Of a stretch of DNA of 64,000 bases, positions 55,495 through 64,000 are shown piece by piece (position 1 is the first letter of the stretch; every line of letters begins with the position of its first letter). This DNA is from Trichomonas vaginalis G3. Taxonomy: Eukaryota; Parabasalia; Trichomonadida; Trichomonadidae. The notes beneath the pieces are model-generated. The model was not told the DNA's origin. It did not search any database and worked only from the letters and a program-made list of their open reading frames with translations. Made by a program: the position numbers and the translations under genes. The stretch lies in NCBI RefSeq assembly GCF_026262505.1, contig NC_067206.1, forward strand, positions 27,047,896-27,111,895, read 5' to 3'.

Positions 55495-57714
55495 TTAGTT
55501 CTTTTTCTTCAAATACGCCAAGAAATCTTCTTCACATCTTTTCACTTCATAGCCTTCTTTAAACTCCTCCTTGTTAAGTTCTATGAAATCCTTTATATCA
55601 TTCTTTGTTGCAATGGCTTCTTCACGAACGACATCGTGAACTATTTCATCATTGCATTCATGTATGACCTCCTCACTGTTCTCATGAACTATTTCAACAC
55701 TGTTCTCATGAACGACCTCCTTACTGTCTTTCATAAGCGTTTCAAAGTCTCCTTTACTCATTACTTCAATCTCATGCTGTTCACAGTAGTACTTAAACTC
55801 ACTGTATATGTCTTTGTTGTATGTTATATTGCTTCCCATGTACTCCATGAATTTTTCAAGCACTTCCTCATAATTCACTGTTTCTTTCTTTCCACGACCT
55901 TCTAATATCATACTTGCTTCGTAAATATAACTTCTTGCAGAACCGTCTCGCTTTCTACTTCTCTTCACAAATTCTCTCATCTTGCCACCAAATACATTTG
56001 AACTACATGCAAAGAATTCATTCTCCTTCGCAAATTCTTTATATCTTCTGTAGCACTCTGTACAATTCCATCCGGATACAAACTTTTCATAGAACTCCTC
56101 GTAAAACATTTGGTAAGGTGTTTTGTTCATTTCGATGAGTTCTTGTTTAGCCCTGGTGAATGGTATCTTCCTTACATCAAATTCACTTAAATCTTTCTTC
56201 ATGAAGTACGTCAGTAAGTTTGAATAAAACTCTTCATTAAAGCTTTCAATGAGATTTGAGAAATATTCGTAATTTCCTTTGTATCTGCTGCTTACGTCAA
56301 TGACAACAAATCTTCTGTCGTCTTTGTCAATCTTTACTGAGTTGAAGTTGTTAGATATCATGATGATATTACAAACATTCTCTATCTTTCTTACTGGCTG
56401 ACACTTCTGATTTAAGTCCAACTGAGTCTCTGTTACTATTGACTTTAGTGCGTCGTGGTTCATGACCTTAGACGTATCGCATGAGCTTAGTTCATTGCAT
56501 ACGATGAGCTTCATGTTCTCAATAGCAGCATTGAATCTACCAACCACATTCTCTATTGCCGTTATATTATTGTTGGCGTACTTGCTAATGAGCTCGCATA
56601 GAACATTACTAAGTACATTCTTACCAGTTCCTTGCTTTCCTATTAACAAAAGTACTGTTCCAGTCTTTCCACAAGGATTTTGAACGATGTAGGCGAACCA
56701 GTTCAAAACATACTCATAAAGCTCTTCATCCTCATTACATATGACATCGTGAACATGTTTCAAATATCCTTCAATAATGCTTTCATCTACTTCATTCAGT
56801 ACCTCATACTCATATCCTCTGAAATAGCTGTAAATGTCATCTCTTTCGTCAAAGAATCTCATGCCTGACTTCATAAGATAGTTCTTGTTCTGACCCGCTT
56901 CATAAATCATCAGTGCGTTCACATCCTTCTCCTCAATACGTCCTACATAAACACTCTTCATGAGCTTATTGAATTCCTTGCTATCTACTGACACAAGTGT
57001 TGTTGTGTCTCGTATTCCATCATAATCTTTCACTAGATATGTCATACGTGCTCCGTCAATAACGACAACACATCTTCTTAAGTCATTTATAACACTAGCT
57101 ATGTCAATACCTTCACTCATGTACTTATTTCTTCTCAAGTCCTTTAGTGTGAAAGTGTCTCTAAGTTCTATTTCAAGCAATTCATTTACACATCCTTTGC
57201 AATACTTCTCTATAAAATATTTCTGTCGTTCTTTACTAAGTTTCTTAACAGCTCTGAAGAACCATGTGTTTTGACTCAAACATCCTTCACAACTTCTCTC
57301 ATTCATTCCTAGTTCTTTCATGTCATTATCTTCAACCTCTATGGTCTCATTGACTAAGGTCAAAGGGTTCTTAGTCATTGCTGGTCTTATCTGAAACAAT
57401 GTTTGTGCAACAGGTTTAACTAGTTCAGCAACGTCCTTCCTTAATATGAATAGCTGTTTCCACTCATCTTTGCTAACAGTTCTTTCATAACCACTGACAG
57501 TAATGATTTCATTTGCTGACCTTAGACACTTATGTTCTATCATTTGTATTGCTTTTGTGTAAGGCTTTCGTGAGCATAGGTTGTATATGTCATTCCTGCA
57601 ATGTTCATTCATGCCAATAGTACTAAATCCTTTCTTTGCTGTTGAGTGCATAATATCCATTAGTTCCTGTGTTCGTATTGCTGTCTCATAAAAATACAAC
57701 AAGACCTTTGTCAT
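55495..57714 (-). CDS. SF3 helicase with zinc-finger-like N-terminus, 739 aa
   Basis: Open frame of 739 residues. Cys pairs SCEGC (~141-145) and YCKGC (~171-175) suggest a zinc-binding site. SF3 core: GKQGTGKN Walker A at ~359-366, KLIVCNELSS Walker B at ~402-411, NIIMISNN motif C at ~447-454, then a DDRRFVVID arginine-finger-like stretch. The C-terminus has a His/Glu repeat, VVHENS-VEIVHENS-EEVIHE. It is homologous to, but clearly divergent from, the Maverick A/B helicases. Sequence upstream (57715-57960) still looks protein-coding, so the original gene was probably longer at the N-terminus. Role: replicative helicase of the element. Confidence 0.85.
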   Translation of the reverse strand: MTKVLLYFYETAIRTQELMDIMHSTAKKGFSTIGMNEHCRNDIYNLCSRKPYTKAIQMIEHKCLRSANEIITVSGYERTVSKDEWKQLFILRKDVAELVKPVAQTLFQIRPAMTKNPLTLVNETIEVEDNDMKELGMNERSCEGCLSQNTWFFRAVKKLSKERQKYFIEKYCKGCVNELLEIELRDTFTLKDLRRNKYMSEGIDIASVINDLRRCVVVIDGARMTYLVKDYDGIRDTTTLVSVDSKEFNKLMKSVYVGRIEEKDVNALMIYEAGQNKNYLMKSGMRFFDERDDIYSYFRGYEYEVLNEVDESIIEGYLKHVHDVICNEDEELYEYVLNWFAYIVQNPCGKTGTVLLLIGKQGTGKNVLSNVLCELISKYANNNITAIENVVGRFNAAIENMKLIVCNELSSCDTSKVMNHDALKSIVTETQLDLNQKCQPVRKIENVCNIIMISNNFNSVKIDKDDRRFVVIDVSSRYKGNYEYFSNLIESFNEEFYSNLLTYFMKKDLSEFDVRKIPFTRAKQELIEMNKTPYQMFYEEFYEKFVSGWNCTECYRRYKEFAKENEFFACSSNVFGGKMREFVKRSRKRDGSARSYIYEASMILEGRGKKETVNYEEVLEKFMEYMGSNITYNKDIYSEFKYYCEQHEIEVMSKGDFETLMKDSKEVVHENSVEIVHENSEEVIHECNDEIVHDVVREEAIATKNDIKDFIELNKEEFKEGYEVKRCEEDFLAYLKKKN

Positions 57715-58020
57715 CTATACGTACTTACCGAAAACATTGCTTATATTCTTTAACCATGAAATAACATCCTCATTCATGCTGTCAAACATGAAGTAAGGTC
57801 TTACATACTCTTCACTTATAAGATACTCCACAAAGTACTTGTTAACTCTATGTCCTCGTGAGCGATTTCATTAGGTTTGATATTAGTTCCTTTTGTCATT
57901 GCTGTCATGTACTTCACTCTCATAGTTCCTTTCAATAGCGTAAAAATACTTCATTGTTTCATAACTGCTCTAAATTCTGTTCAAAAATTCGTACAACATA
58001 ACTTTTTAACATTAGTGAAA
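57715..58020 (-). pseudogene. Upstream remnant of helicase/primase gene
   Basis: Minus-strand sequence encodes recognisable protein-like stretches (VEYLISEEYVRPYFMFDSMN) ahead of the helicase, plausibly the N-terminal primase side of the same gene. It is not open as a whole; fossil sequence. Confidence 0.4.
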
Positions 58021-58024
58021 GAAC

Positions 58025-58198
58025 ATGAGCGAAACAACAACATCTAACATTACAGAAGAAGTCAATGACAATGCCGATGAAAACATTACAGAAGGAGCTA
58101 GTGAAAATATTGACGAGTCAGTGAGGAAGAAGATATTGAAGACGTCAATGAGAACGTTAGTGGGGAACAAACTCAATGGGAAACATGAGAAATCATGA
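58025..58198 (+). pseudogene. Small acidic ORF with NITE/NIDE repeats
   Basis: MSETTTSNITEEVNDNADEN and ENITEGASENIDES: an acidic Asn/Glu/Thr repeat protein, then a basic end. Composition changes abruptly near residue 33. Divergent from the helicase. Probably a fossil piece of an element gene; function unknown. Confidence 0.35.
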
Positions 58199-58481
58199 AG
58201 ATTATGAGATTTGTACGACATATCCTTTTACTATTCGTCGAAAGAAAAACAAACATATTAAGAGTGAATGCTTAAATAATCATGGTTATATTGAGCTAGT
58301 TTAAACAACAAAACACATTTAAAGCATAGAATTATTGCAGAACAGTGGATTGAAAATCCAAACAATTGAAAGAAATAGACCATATAAATCATGATAGAAC
58401 GGACAACAGAATCTCAAACCTTCGTGGTGTTCTAAATCTGAAAACAATAGAAATAAAAGCAAGTATGGGCCGATATAGTTT

Positions 58482-58727
58482 ATGAGTTCGTTGATGAAAT
58501 TATCTGACGAAGCTGTTGAAATAACAGATTATGGTAAGCATTCGTTTGAGTTCTACTACTATGTTGAGAATGAGGACGCATTCTATTATTATACAGGTCT
58601 TAACTATCGAAAACTTCATATAAACTTTACAAAAACAGGTGCTGCTTATGTTTGTATGATAGATACAGAAAACAAGAGAGTAATCTTATGCATAAACAAA
58701 TTCAAACGCTTGTACGGCTTCATGTAG
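58482..58727 (+). CDS. Small beta-rich protein, 81 aa
   Basis: MSSLMKLSDEAVEITDYGKH then FEFYYYVENEDAFYYYTGLN and a terminal TENKRVILCINKFKRLYGFM. By eye it is related to the gene at 52073-52399, minus that protein's acidic tail. Open. The first repeats of the array begin about 80 bases after its stop. Function unknown. Confidence 0.5.
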   Translation: MSSLMKLSDEAVEITDYGKHSFEFYYYVENEDAFYYYTGLNYRKLHINFTKTGAAYVCMIDTENKRVILCINKFKRLYGFM

Positions 58728-58984
58728 GACAAACATTATTTTTCAACACTAACGCCAACACGTAGGACAAACATTCATGACTAACATTACTGTATAACAT
58801 AAATGTTTTGTCATGATTTCATCGTAAATGTTTTGTCATGATTTCATCGTAAATGATTTGTCAAACATGAACGTATATGTTTGTCATGATTTCATCGTAA
58901 TGAGTGTAAATGACCCAAAAATAATGTTTATGTTAGAATGTTAGATCTAACCTCATTTCTACCCTCTTTTCTACCCTCTTGAAT

Positions 58985-59100
58985 TTTCATACGGAATCTT
59001 CTTCTCTCGGTTTTCCGAGGGAAGCAATCATATGAGGAAATTCTTCTAAAAGTTCTTTTGTCTGTTGGTTTTCAAACCAATGATATGCTTGCTTTGTAGA
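58985..59100 (-). pseudogene. KilA-N gene fragment in the array
   Basis: Read on the minus strand it gives YHWFENQQTKELLEE-like coding, which lines up with DDWFKNRSTQELLSE in the KilA-N gene at 2745-3502. The adjacent TTTTCCGAGGGAAGCAA also occurs in cassette B at about 36428. A scrap only. Confidence 0.5.
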
Positions 59101-59101
59101 A

Positions 59102-59262
59102 CGAAGAGTATTATAAGGCATTTTGTGAAGAATATAACAACCGCCTGAATTCAGACGGTTGGTTTTATTACAAAATTCACGCAGGAAAATTCTTGAGTTT
59201 TTGGTTGAAAGAATACGGTGGAGCCAAAAAGTGGCTCGACCTCAAAACAAACATTTTATGAG
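59102..59262 (+). pseudogene. Fragment of an unknown element gene
   Basis: Plus-strand coding EEYYKAFCEEYNNRLNSDGW followed by FYYKIHAGKFLSFWLKEYGG and a stop at 59262. Protein-like, aromatic-rich, not part of the repeats; it resembles the end of a helicase-type protein but I cannot place it. Flanked by repeat modules. Confidence 0.4.
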
Positions 59263-62200
59263 CTTACTAAGGGCATTTATGAATGAATTCAAAGGTATTT
59301 GCATTACATCCTGACCTCGTTCATTTTGTTGTTGAATTCAGCAAAAATAATGTTTAGGGTAGATGGTTTTTAGGTGTCACTACGTCACCATGTGTCACTC
59401 GGTTAATGAACTTCTCTTAAAATTACTGACAACATGACATTTAGACAACAGTCCAGGAAATAAACTTCTTCGTACATGTTTTGTCGAAACTAAACGTATA
59501 TGTTTTGTCGAAACTAAACGTATATGTTTTGTCATGATTTCTTCATCGTACATGTTTTGTCGAAACTTCTTCTCGTAATGAGCGTACATGTTTTGTCATG
59601 ATTTCTTCATCGTAATGAGCGTACATGTTTTGTCAAGGTTTCATCGTACATGTTTTGTCGAAACTTCTTCTTCGTAAATGTTTTGTCAAGACTTCTTCGT
59701 ACATGTTTTGTCATGATTTCTTCATCGTAATGAGCGTACATGTTTTGTCAAGGTTTCATCGTACATGTTTTGTCGAAACTTCTTCATCGTATATGTTTTG
59801 TCATGATTTCTTCGTAAATGATTTGTCGAAACTAAACGTATATGTTTTGTCATGATTTCTTCGTTTATGTTTTGTCATGATTTCTTCATCGTAATGAGTG
59901 TAAATGTTTTGTCAAGACTTCTTCATCGTAATGAGCGTAAATGACCCAAAAATAATGTTTATGTTAGAATGTTAGATCTAACACCTTTTCTAACATGTTT
60001 TCTCACCTCATGAATTTTCATGACTTCTTCATCGTAATGAGCGTACATGATTTGTCGAAACTTCTTCATCGTAATGAGCGTACATGTTTTGTCGAAACTA
60101 AACGTATATGTTTTGTCGAAACTTCATCGTACATGATTTGTCGAAACTTCTTCTTCGTACATGTTTTGTCATGATTTCTTCATCGTAATGAGTGTAAATG
60201 TTTTGCAATATGTACCAAATGCAAAGTATTTTGACAGCATGTTTTGTCGAAACTTCATCGTACATGATTTGTCGAAACTTCTTCATCGTAATGAGCGTAC
60301 ATGATTTGTCGAAACTTCTTCATCGTAAATGTTTTGTCATGATTTAATCGTATATGTTTTGTCATGATTTATTCGTATATGTTTTGTCATGATTTCATCG
60401 TTTATGTTTTGTCATGATTTAATCGTATATGTTTTTGTCAAACATGAACGTAAATGTTTTGTCAAACATGAACGTAAATGTTTTGTCAAACATGAACGTA
60501 AATGTTTTGTCATGATTTAATCGTAATGAGTGTAAATGACCCAAAAATAATGTTTAGGTGAAGAGATGAGATCTCACCTCTTTTCTCACCTCTTTTCTCA
60601 CCTCATGAATTTTCATGATTTCTTCGTAAATGATTTGTCAAACATGAACGTAAATGTTTTGTCATGATTTCTTCATCGTAATGAGTGTAAATGTTTTGTC
60701 AAACATGAACGTAAATGTTTTGTCATGATTTCATCGTTTATGTTTTGTCATGATTTAATCGTAATGAGTGTAAATGACCCAAAAATAATGTTTAGGTGAA
60801 GAGATGAGATCTCACCTCTTTTCTCACCTCTTTTCTCACCTCATGAATTTTCATGATTTCTTCATCGTAATGAGCGTATATGTTTTGTCATGATTTCTTC
60901 ATCGTATATGTTTTGTCATGATTTATTCGTATATGTTTTGTCATGATTTCTTCGTAAATGATTTGTCGAAACTAAACGTATATGTTTTGTCAAACATGAA
61001 CGTATATGTTTTGTCAAACATGAGTGTAAATGATTTGTCATGATTTCTTCGTAAATGTTTTGTCATGATTTCTTCATCGTAATGAGCGTAAATGACCCAA
61101 AAATAATGTTTAGGTGAAGAGATGAGATCTCACCTCTTTTCTCACCTCTTTTCTCACCTCATGAATTTTCATACGGAATCTCTTCGTAAATGATTTGTCA
61201 TGATTTCTTCATCGTAATGAGCGTAAATGTTTTGTCATGATTTCTTCATCGTACATGTTTTGTCGAAACTAAACGTATATGTTTTGTCGAAACTAAACGT
61301 ATATGTTTTGTCGAAACTTCATCGTACATGAATTTTCATACGGAATCTCTTCGTAAATGATTTGTCGAAACTAAACGTATATGTTTTGTCATGATTTCTT
61401 CGTACATGTTTTGTCATGATTTCTTCGTAAATGATTTGTCGAAACTTCTTCATCGTAATGAGCGTATATTGCTTTGTCGAAACTTCTTCATCGTAATGAG
61501 CGTAAATGTTTTGTCATGATTTCTTCATCGTACATGTTTTTGTCGAAACTTCTTCATCGTAATGAGCTAAATGATCCAAAAATAATGTTTAGGGTAGATG
61601 GGTTAGATCTAACCTCTTTTCTCACCTCTTTTCTACCCTCATTGAATTTTCATGATTTCTTCATCGTACATGTTTTGTCGAAACTAAACGTAAATGATTT
61701 GTCGAAACTAAACGTATATGTTTTGTCATGATTTCTTCATCGTAAATGATTTGTCATGATTTCTTCATCGTAATGAGCGTAAATGATCCAAAAATAATGT
61801 TTAGGGTAGATGGTTAGATCTAACCTCTTTTCTCACCTCTTTTCTACCCTCATTGAATTTTCATGATTTCTTCATCGTACATGTTTTGTCGAAACTAAAC
61901 GTATATGTTTTGTCGAAACTTCTTCGTTTATGTTTTTGTCAAGGTTTCATCGTAAATGATTTGTCGAAACTTCTTCATCGTAATGAGCGTACATGATTTG
62001 TCGAAACTTCTTCATCGTAATGAGCGTAAATGTTTTGTCATGATTTCTTCATCGTAATGAGCGTACATGTTTTGTCAAACATGAGCGTAAATGACCCAAA
62101 AATAATGTTTAGGGTAGATGGTTAGATCTAACCTCATTTCTACCCTCATGAATTTTCATACGGAATCTCTTCGTAAATGTTTTGTCATGATTTCTTCATC

Positions 62201-64000
62201 GTAAATGTTTTGTCATGATTTCTTCATCGTAATGAGCGTAAATGATCCAAAAATAATGTTTAGGGTAGATGGTTAGATCTAACCTCATTTCTACCCTCAT
62301 TTCTACCCTCATGATTTCTTCGTAAATGTTTTGTCAAACATGAGCGTAAATGACCCAAAAATAATGTTTAGGGTAGATGGTTAGATCTAACCTCATTTCT
62401 ACCCTCATTTCTACCCTCATGATTTCTTCGTACGGAATCTCTTCGTACATGAATTTTCATGATTTCTTCATCGTAAATGTTTTGTCATGTTTCTTCATCG
62501 TAATGAGCGTAAATGATCCAAAAATAATGTTTTAGGGTAGATGGTTAGATCTAACCTCATTTCTACCCTCATTTCTACCCTCATGAATTTTCATACGGAA
62601 TCTCTTCGTAAATGTTTTGTCGAAACTTCTTCATCGTATATGTTTTGTCGAAACTTCATCGTAATGAACGTATATTCTTTGTCAAACATGAGCGTAAATG
62701 TTTTGTCAAACATGAGCGTAAATGACCCAAAAATAATGTTTAGGGTAGATGGTTAGATCTAACCTCATTTCTACCCTCATTTCTACCCTCATTTCTACCC
62801 TCATGAATTTTCATACGGAATCTCTTCGTAAATGTTTTGTCATGATTTCTTCATCGTAAATGTTTTGTCATGATTTCTTCATCGTAATGAGCGTAAATGT
62901 TTTGTCAAACATGAGCGTAAATGATCCAAAAATAATGTTTAGGGTAGATGGTTAGATCTAACCTCATTTCTACCCTCATTTCTACCCTCATGATTTCTTC
63001 GTAAATGTTTTGTCAAACATGAGCGTAAATGACCCAAAAATAATGTTTAGGGTAGATGGTTAGATCTAACCTCATTTCTACCCTCATTTCTACCCTCATG
63101 ATTTCTTCGTACGGAATCTCTTCGTACATGAATTTTCATGATTTCTTCATCGTAAATGTTTTGTCATGATTTCTTCATCGTAATGAGCGTAAATGATCCA
63201 AAAATAATGTTTAGGGTAGATGGTTAGATCTAACCTCATTTCTACCCTCATTTCTACCCTCATGAATTTTCATACGGAATCTCTTCGTAAATGTTTTGTC
63301 GAAACTTCTTCATCGTATATGTTTTGTCGAAACTTCATCGTAATGAACGTATATTCTTTGTCAAACATGAGCGTAAATGTTTTGTCAAACATGAGCGTAA
63401 ATGACCCAAAAATAATGTTTAGGGTAGATGGTTAGATCTAACCTCATTTCTACCCTCATTTCTACCCTCATGAATTTTCATACGGAATCTCTTCGTAAAT
63501 GTTTTGTCATGATTTCTTCATCGTAAATGTTTTGTCATGATTTCTTCATCGTAATGAGCGTAAATGTTTTGTCAAACATGAGCGTAAATGATCCAAAAAT
63601 AATGTTTAGGGTAGATGGTTAGATCTAACCTCATTTCTACCCTCATTTCTACCCTCATGATTTCTTCGTAAATGTTTTGTCAAACATGAGCGTAAATGAC
63701 CCAAAAATAATGTTTAGGGTAGATGGTTAGATCTAACCTCATTTCTACCCTCATTTCTACCCTCATGATTTCTTCGTACGGAATCTCTTCGTACATGAAT
63801 TTTCATGATTTCTTCATCGGAATGAGCGTAAATGTTTTGTCGAAACTTCTTCGTAAATGATTTGTCGAAACTTCTTCATCGTAATGAACGTATATTCTTT
63901 GTCATGATTTCTTCATCGTAATGAGCGTAAATGTTTTGTCATGATTTCTTCATCGTATATGTTTTGTCATGATTTCATCGTAATGAGCGTATATGTTTTG

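Larger units (their letters stand above)
54407..64000. mobile_element. Fourth Maverick-like remnant and repeat array (fossil)
   Basis: Carries a helical small protein, an SF3 helicase, a small beta protein and gene scraps of KilA-N type, then a long array built from the palindromic units also seen in Mavericks A and B. No polymerase, integrase or terminal repeats are visible; the right side runs out of the window. It diverges from A/B, so it is a different lineage. Broken, with at least a few breaks; the boundary on the left is not defined. Confidence 0.6.
58740..64000. repeat. Complex repeat array of short modules and palindromic units
   Basis: Modules of ~20-36 bp begin with ATGTTTTGTC or ATGATTTGTC and continue with ATGATTTCTTCATCGTA, GAAACTAAACGTAT, GAAACTTCTTCATCGTA or AAACATGAGCGTAA. 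Every 100-400 bp a palindromic unit follows GA(C/T)CCAAAAATAATG. I count about 18 AGATCT centres from 58943 to 63730: one with TGTTAGATCTAACA (59973), three of the TCACC type (60569, 60807, 61125), the rest CTACCC-type or mixed. From about 62240 a higher-order unit of ~679 bp is repeated nearly exactly. The array continues beyond the window. Confidence 0.93.

Noticed and set aside
59395-63435. Several frames of 60-85 aa in the array
   Set aside because: Follow the short modules and the 679-bp unit; no stable start context or protein-like composition.
1-64000. tRNA or rRNA genes
   Set aside because: No cloverleaf with A/B boxes or rRNA core sequence noticed on either strand by eye; a covariance search would be needed to exclude them fully.

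Overview
The window is AT-rich eukaryotic DNA made almost wholly of mobile and repeated sequence. The gene set (Polinton/Maverick giant elements with protein-primed DNA polymerase, retroviral-type integrase, packaging ATPase, double jelly-roll capsid and SF3 helicase), the nesting of elements, and TCAYW-type initiator-like motifs a few bases before many start codons all point to a trichomonad, most likely Trichomonas vaginalis. I found no convincing host housekeeping gene, tRNA or rRNA.

Layout. (1) 1-15529: right part of Maverick A; its left part lies outside the window. (2) 15530-22279: AT-rich DNA holding a 122-bp satellite (25 units), a 124-bp repeat, a structured RNA-like patch at 20400-20535, a 519-bp non-autonomous element flanked by TTAA (20653-21171) and a 113-bp tandem duplication. 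(3) 22284-53869: a 3.7-kb DNA transposon with ~570-bp inverted termini and an integrase-type DDE transposase gene. Maverick B (22817-50706) sits inside its left terminus, flanked by the 6-bp duplication ACGGTA; the uninterrupted site survives in the right terminus at 53336-53341. (4) Inside Maverick B, a 3.1-kb Mutator-like element (27182-30282) interrupts the major capsid gene, with a 9-bp duplication TAACTTAGT. (5) 51893-52545: apparent end of a third Maverick, in the body of the same transposon. (6) 54407-64000: a fourth Maverick-like remnant with a 739-residue helicase, running into a >5-kb array of short repeats that continues past the window edge.

Mavericks A and B are colinear and nearly identical over most of their shared 17 kb, so both are young. 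Both are fossils here: A has roughly a dozen breaks in the visible part and B about twenty, plus the inserted transposon. Gene order in B from the left is: coiled-coil structural protein, major capsid, two small genes, penton-like protein, SF3 helicase, two small proteins, packaging ATPase, membrane protein, cargo cassette, a block of small genes with an HNH protein, protein-primed polymerase, several small virion-like proteins, integrase, fibre with phage tail-collar C-terminus, variable gene, small amphipathic/membrane proteins, and Dam-like adenine methyltransferase.

Most notable: next to the ATPase, A and B each carry a cargo cassette with shared ends but different genes (a KilA-N protein in A, an unrelated protein in B). 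The cassette ends carry a ~90-bp palindromic repeat whose arms change in a compensatory way between copies. The same repeat is amplified about 18 times in the array at 58.9-64 kb. This looks like a modular gene-exchange system of the giant elements. Other points: a phage-like receptor-binding fibre with different repeat numbers in A and B, a neighbouring gene that diverges sharply between the copies, very short bidirectional promoters, and two promoter classes that split the element into blocks.
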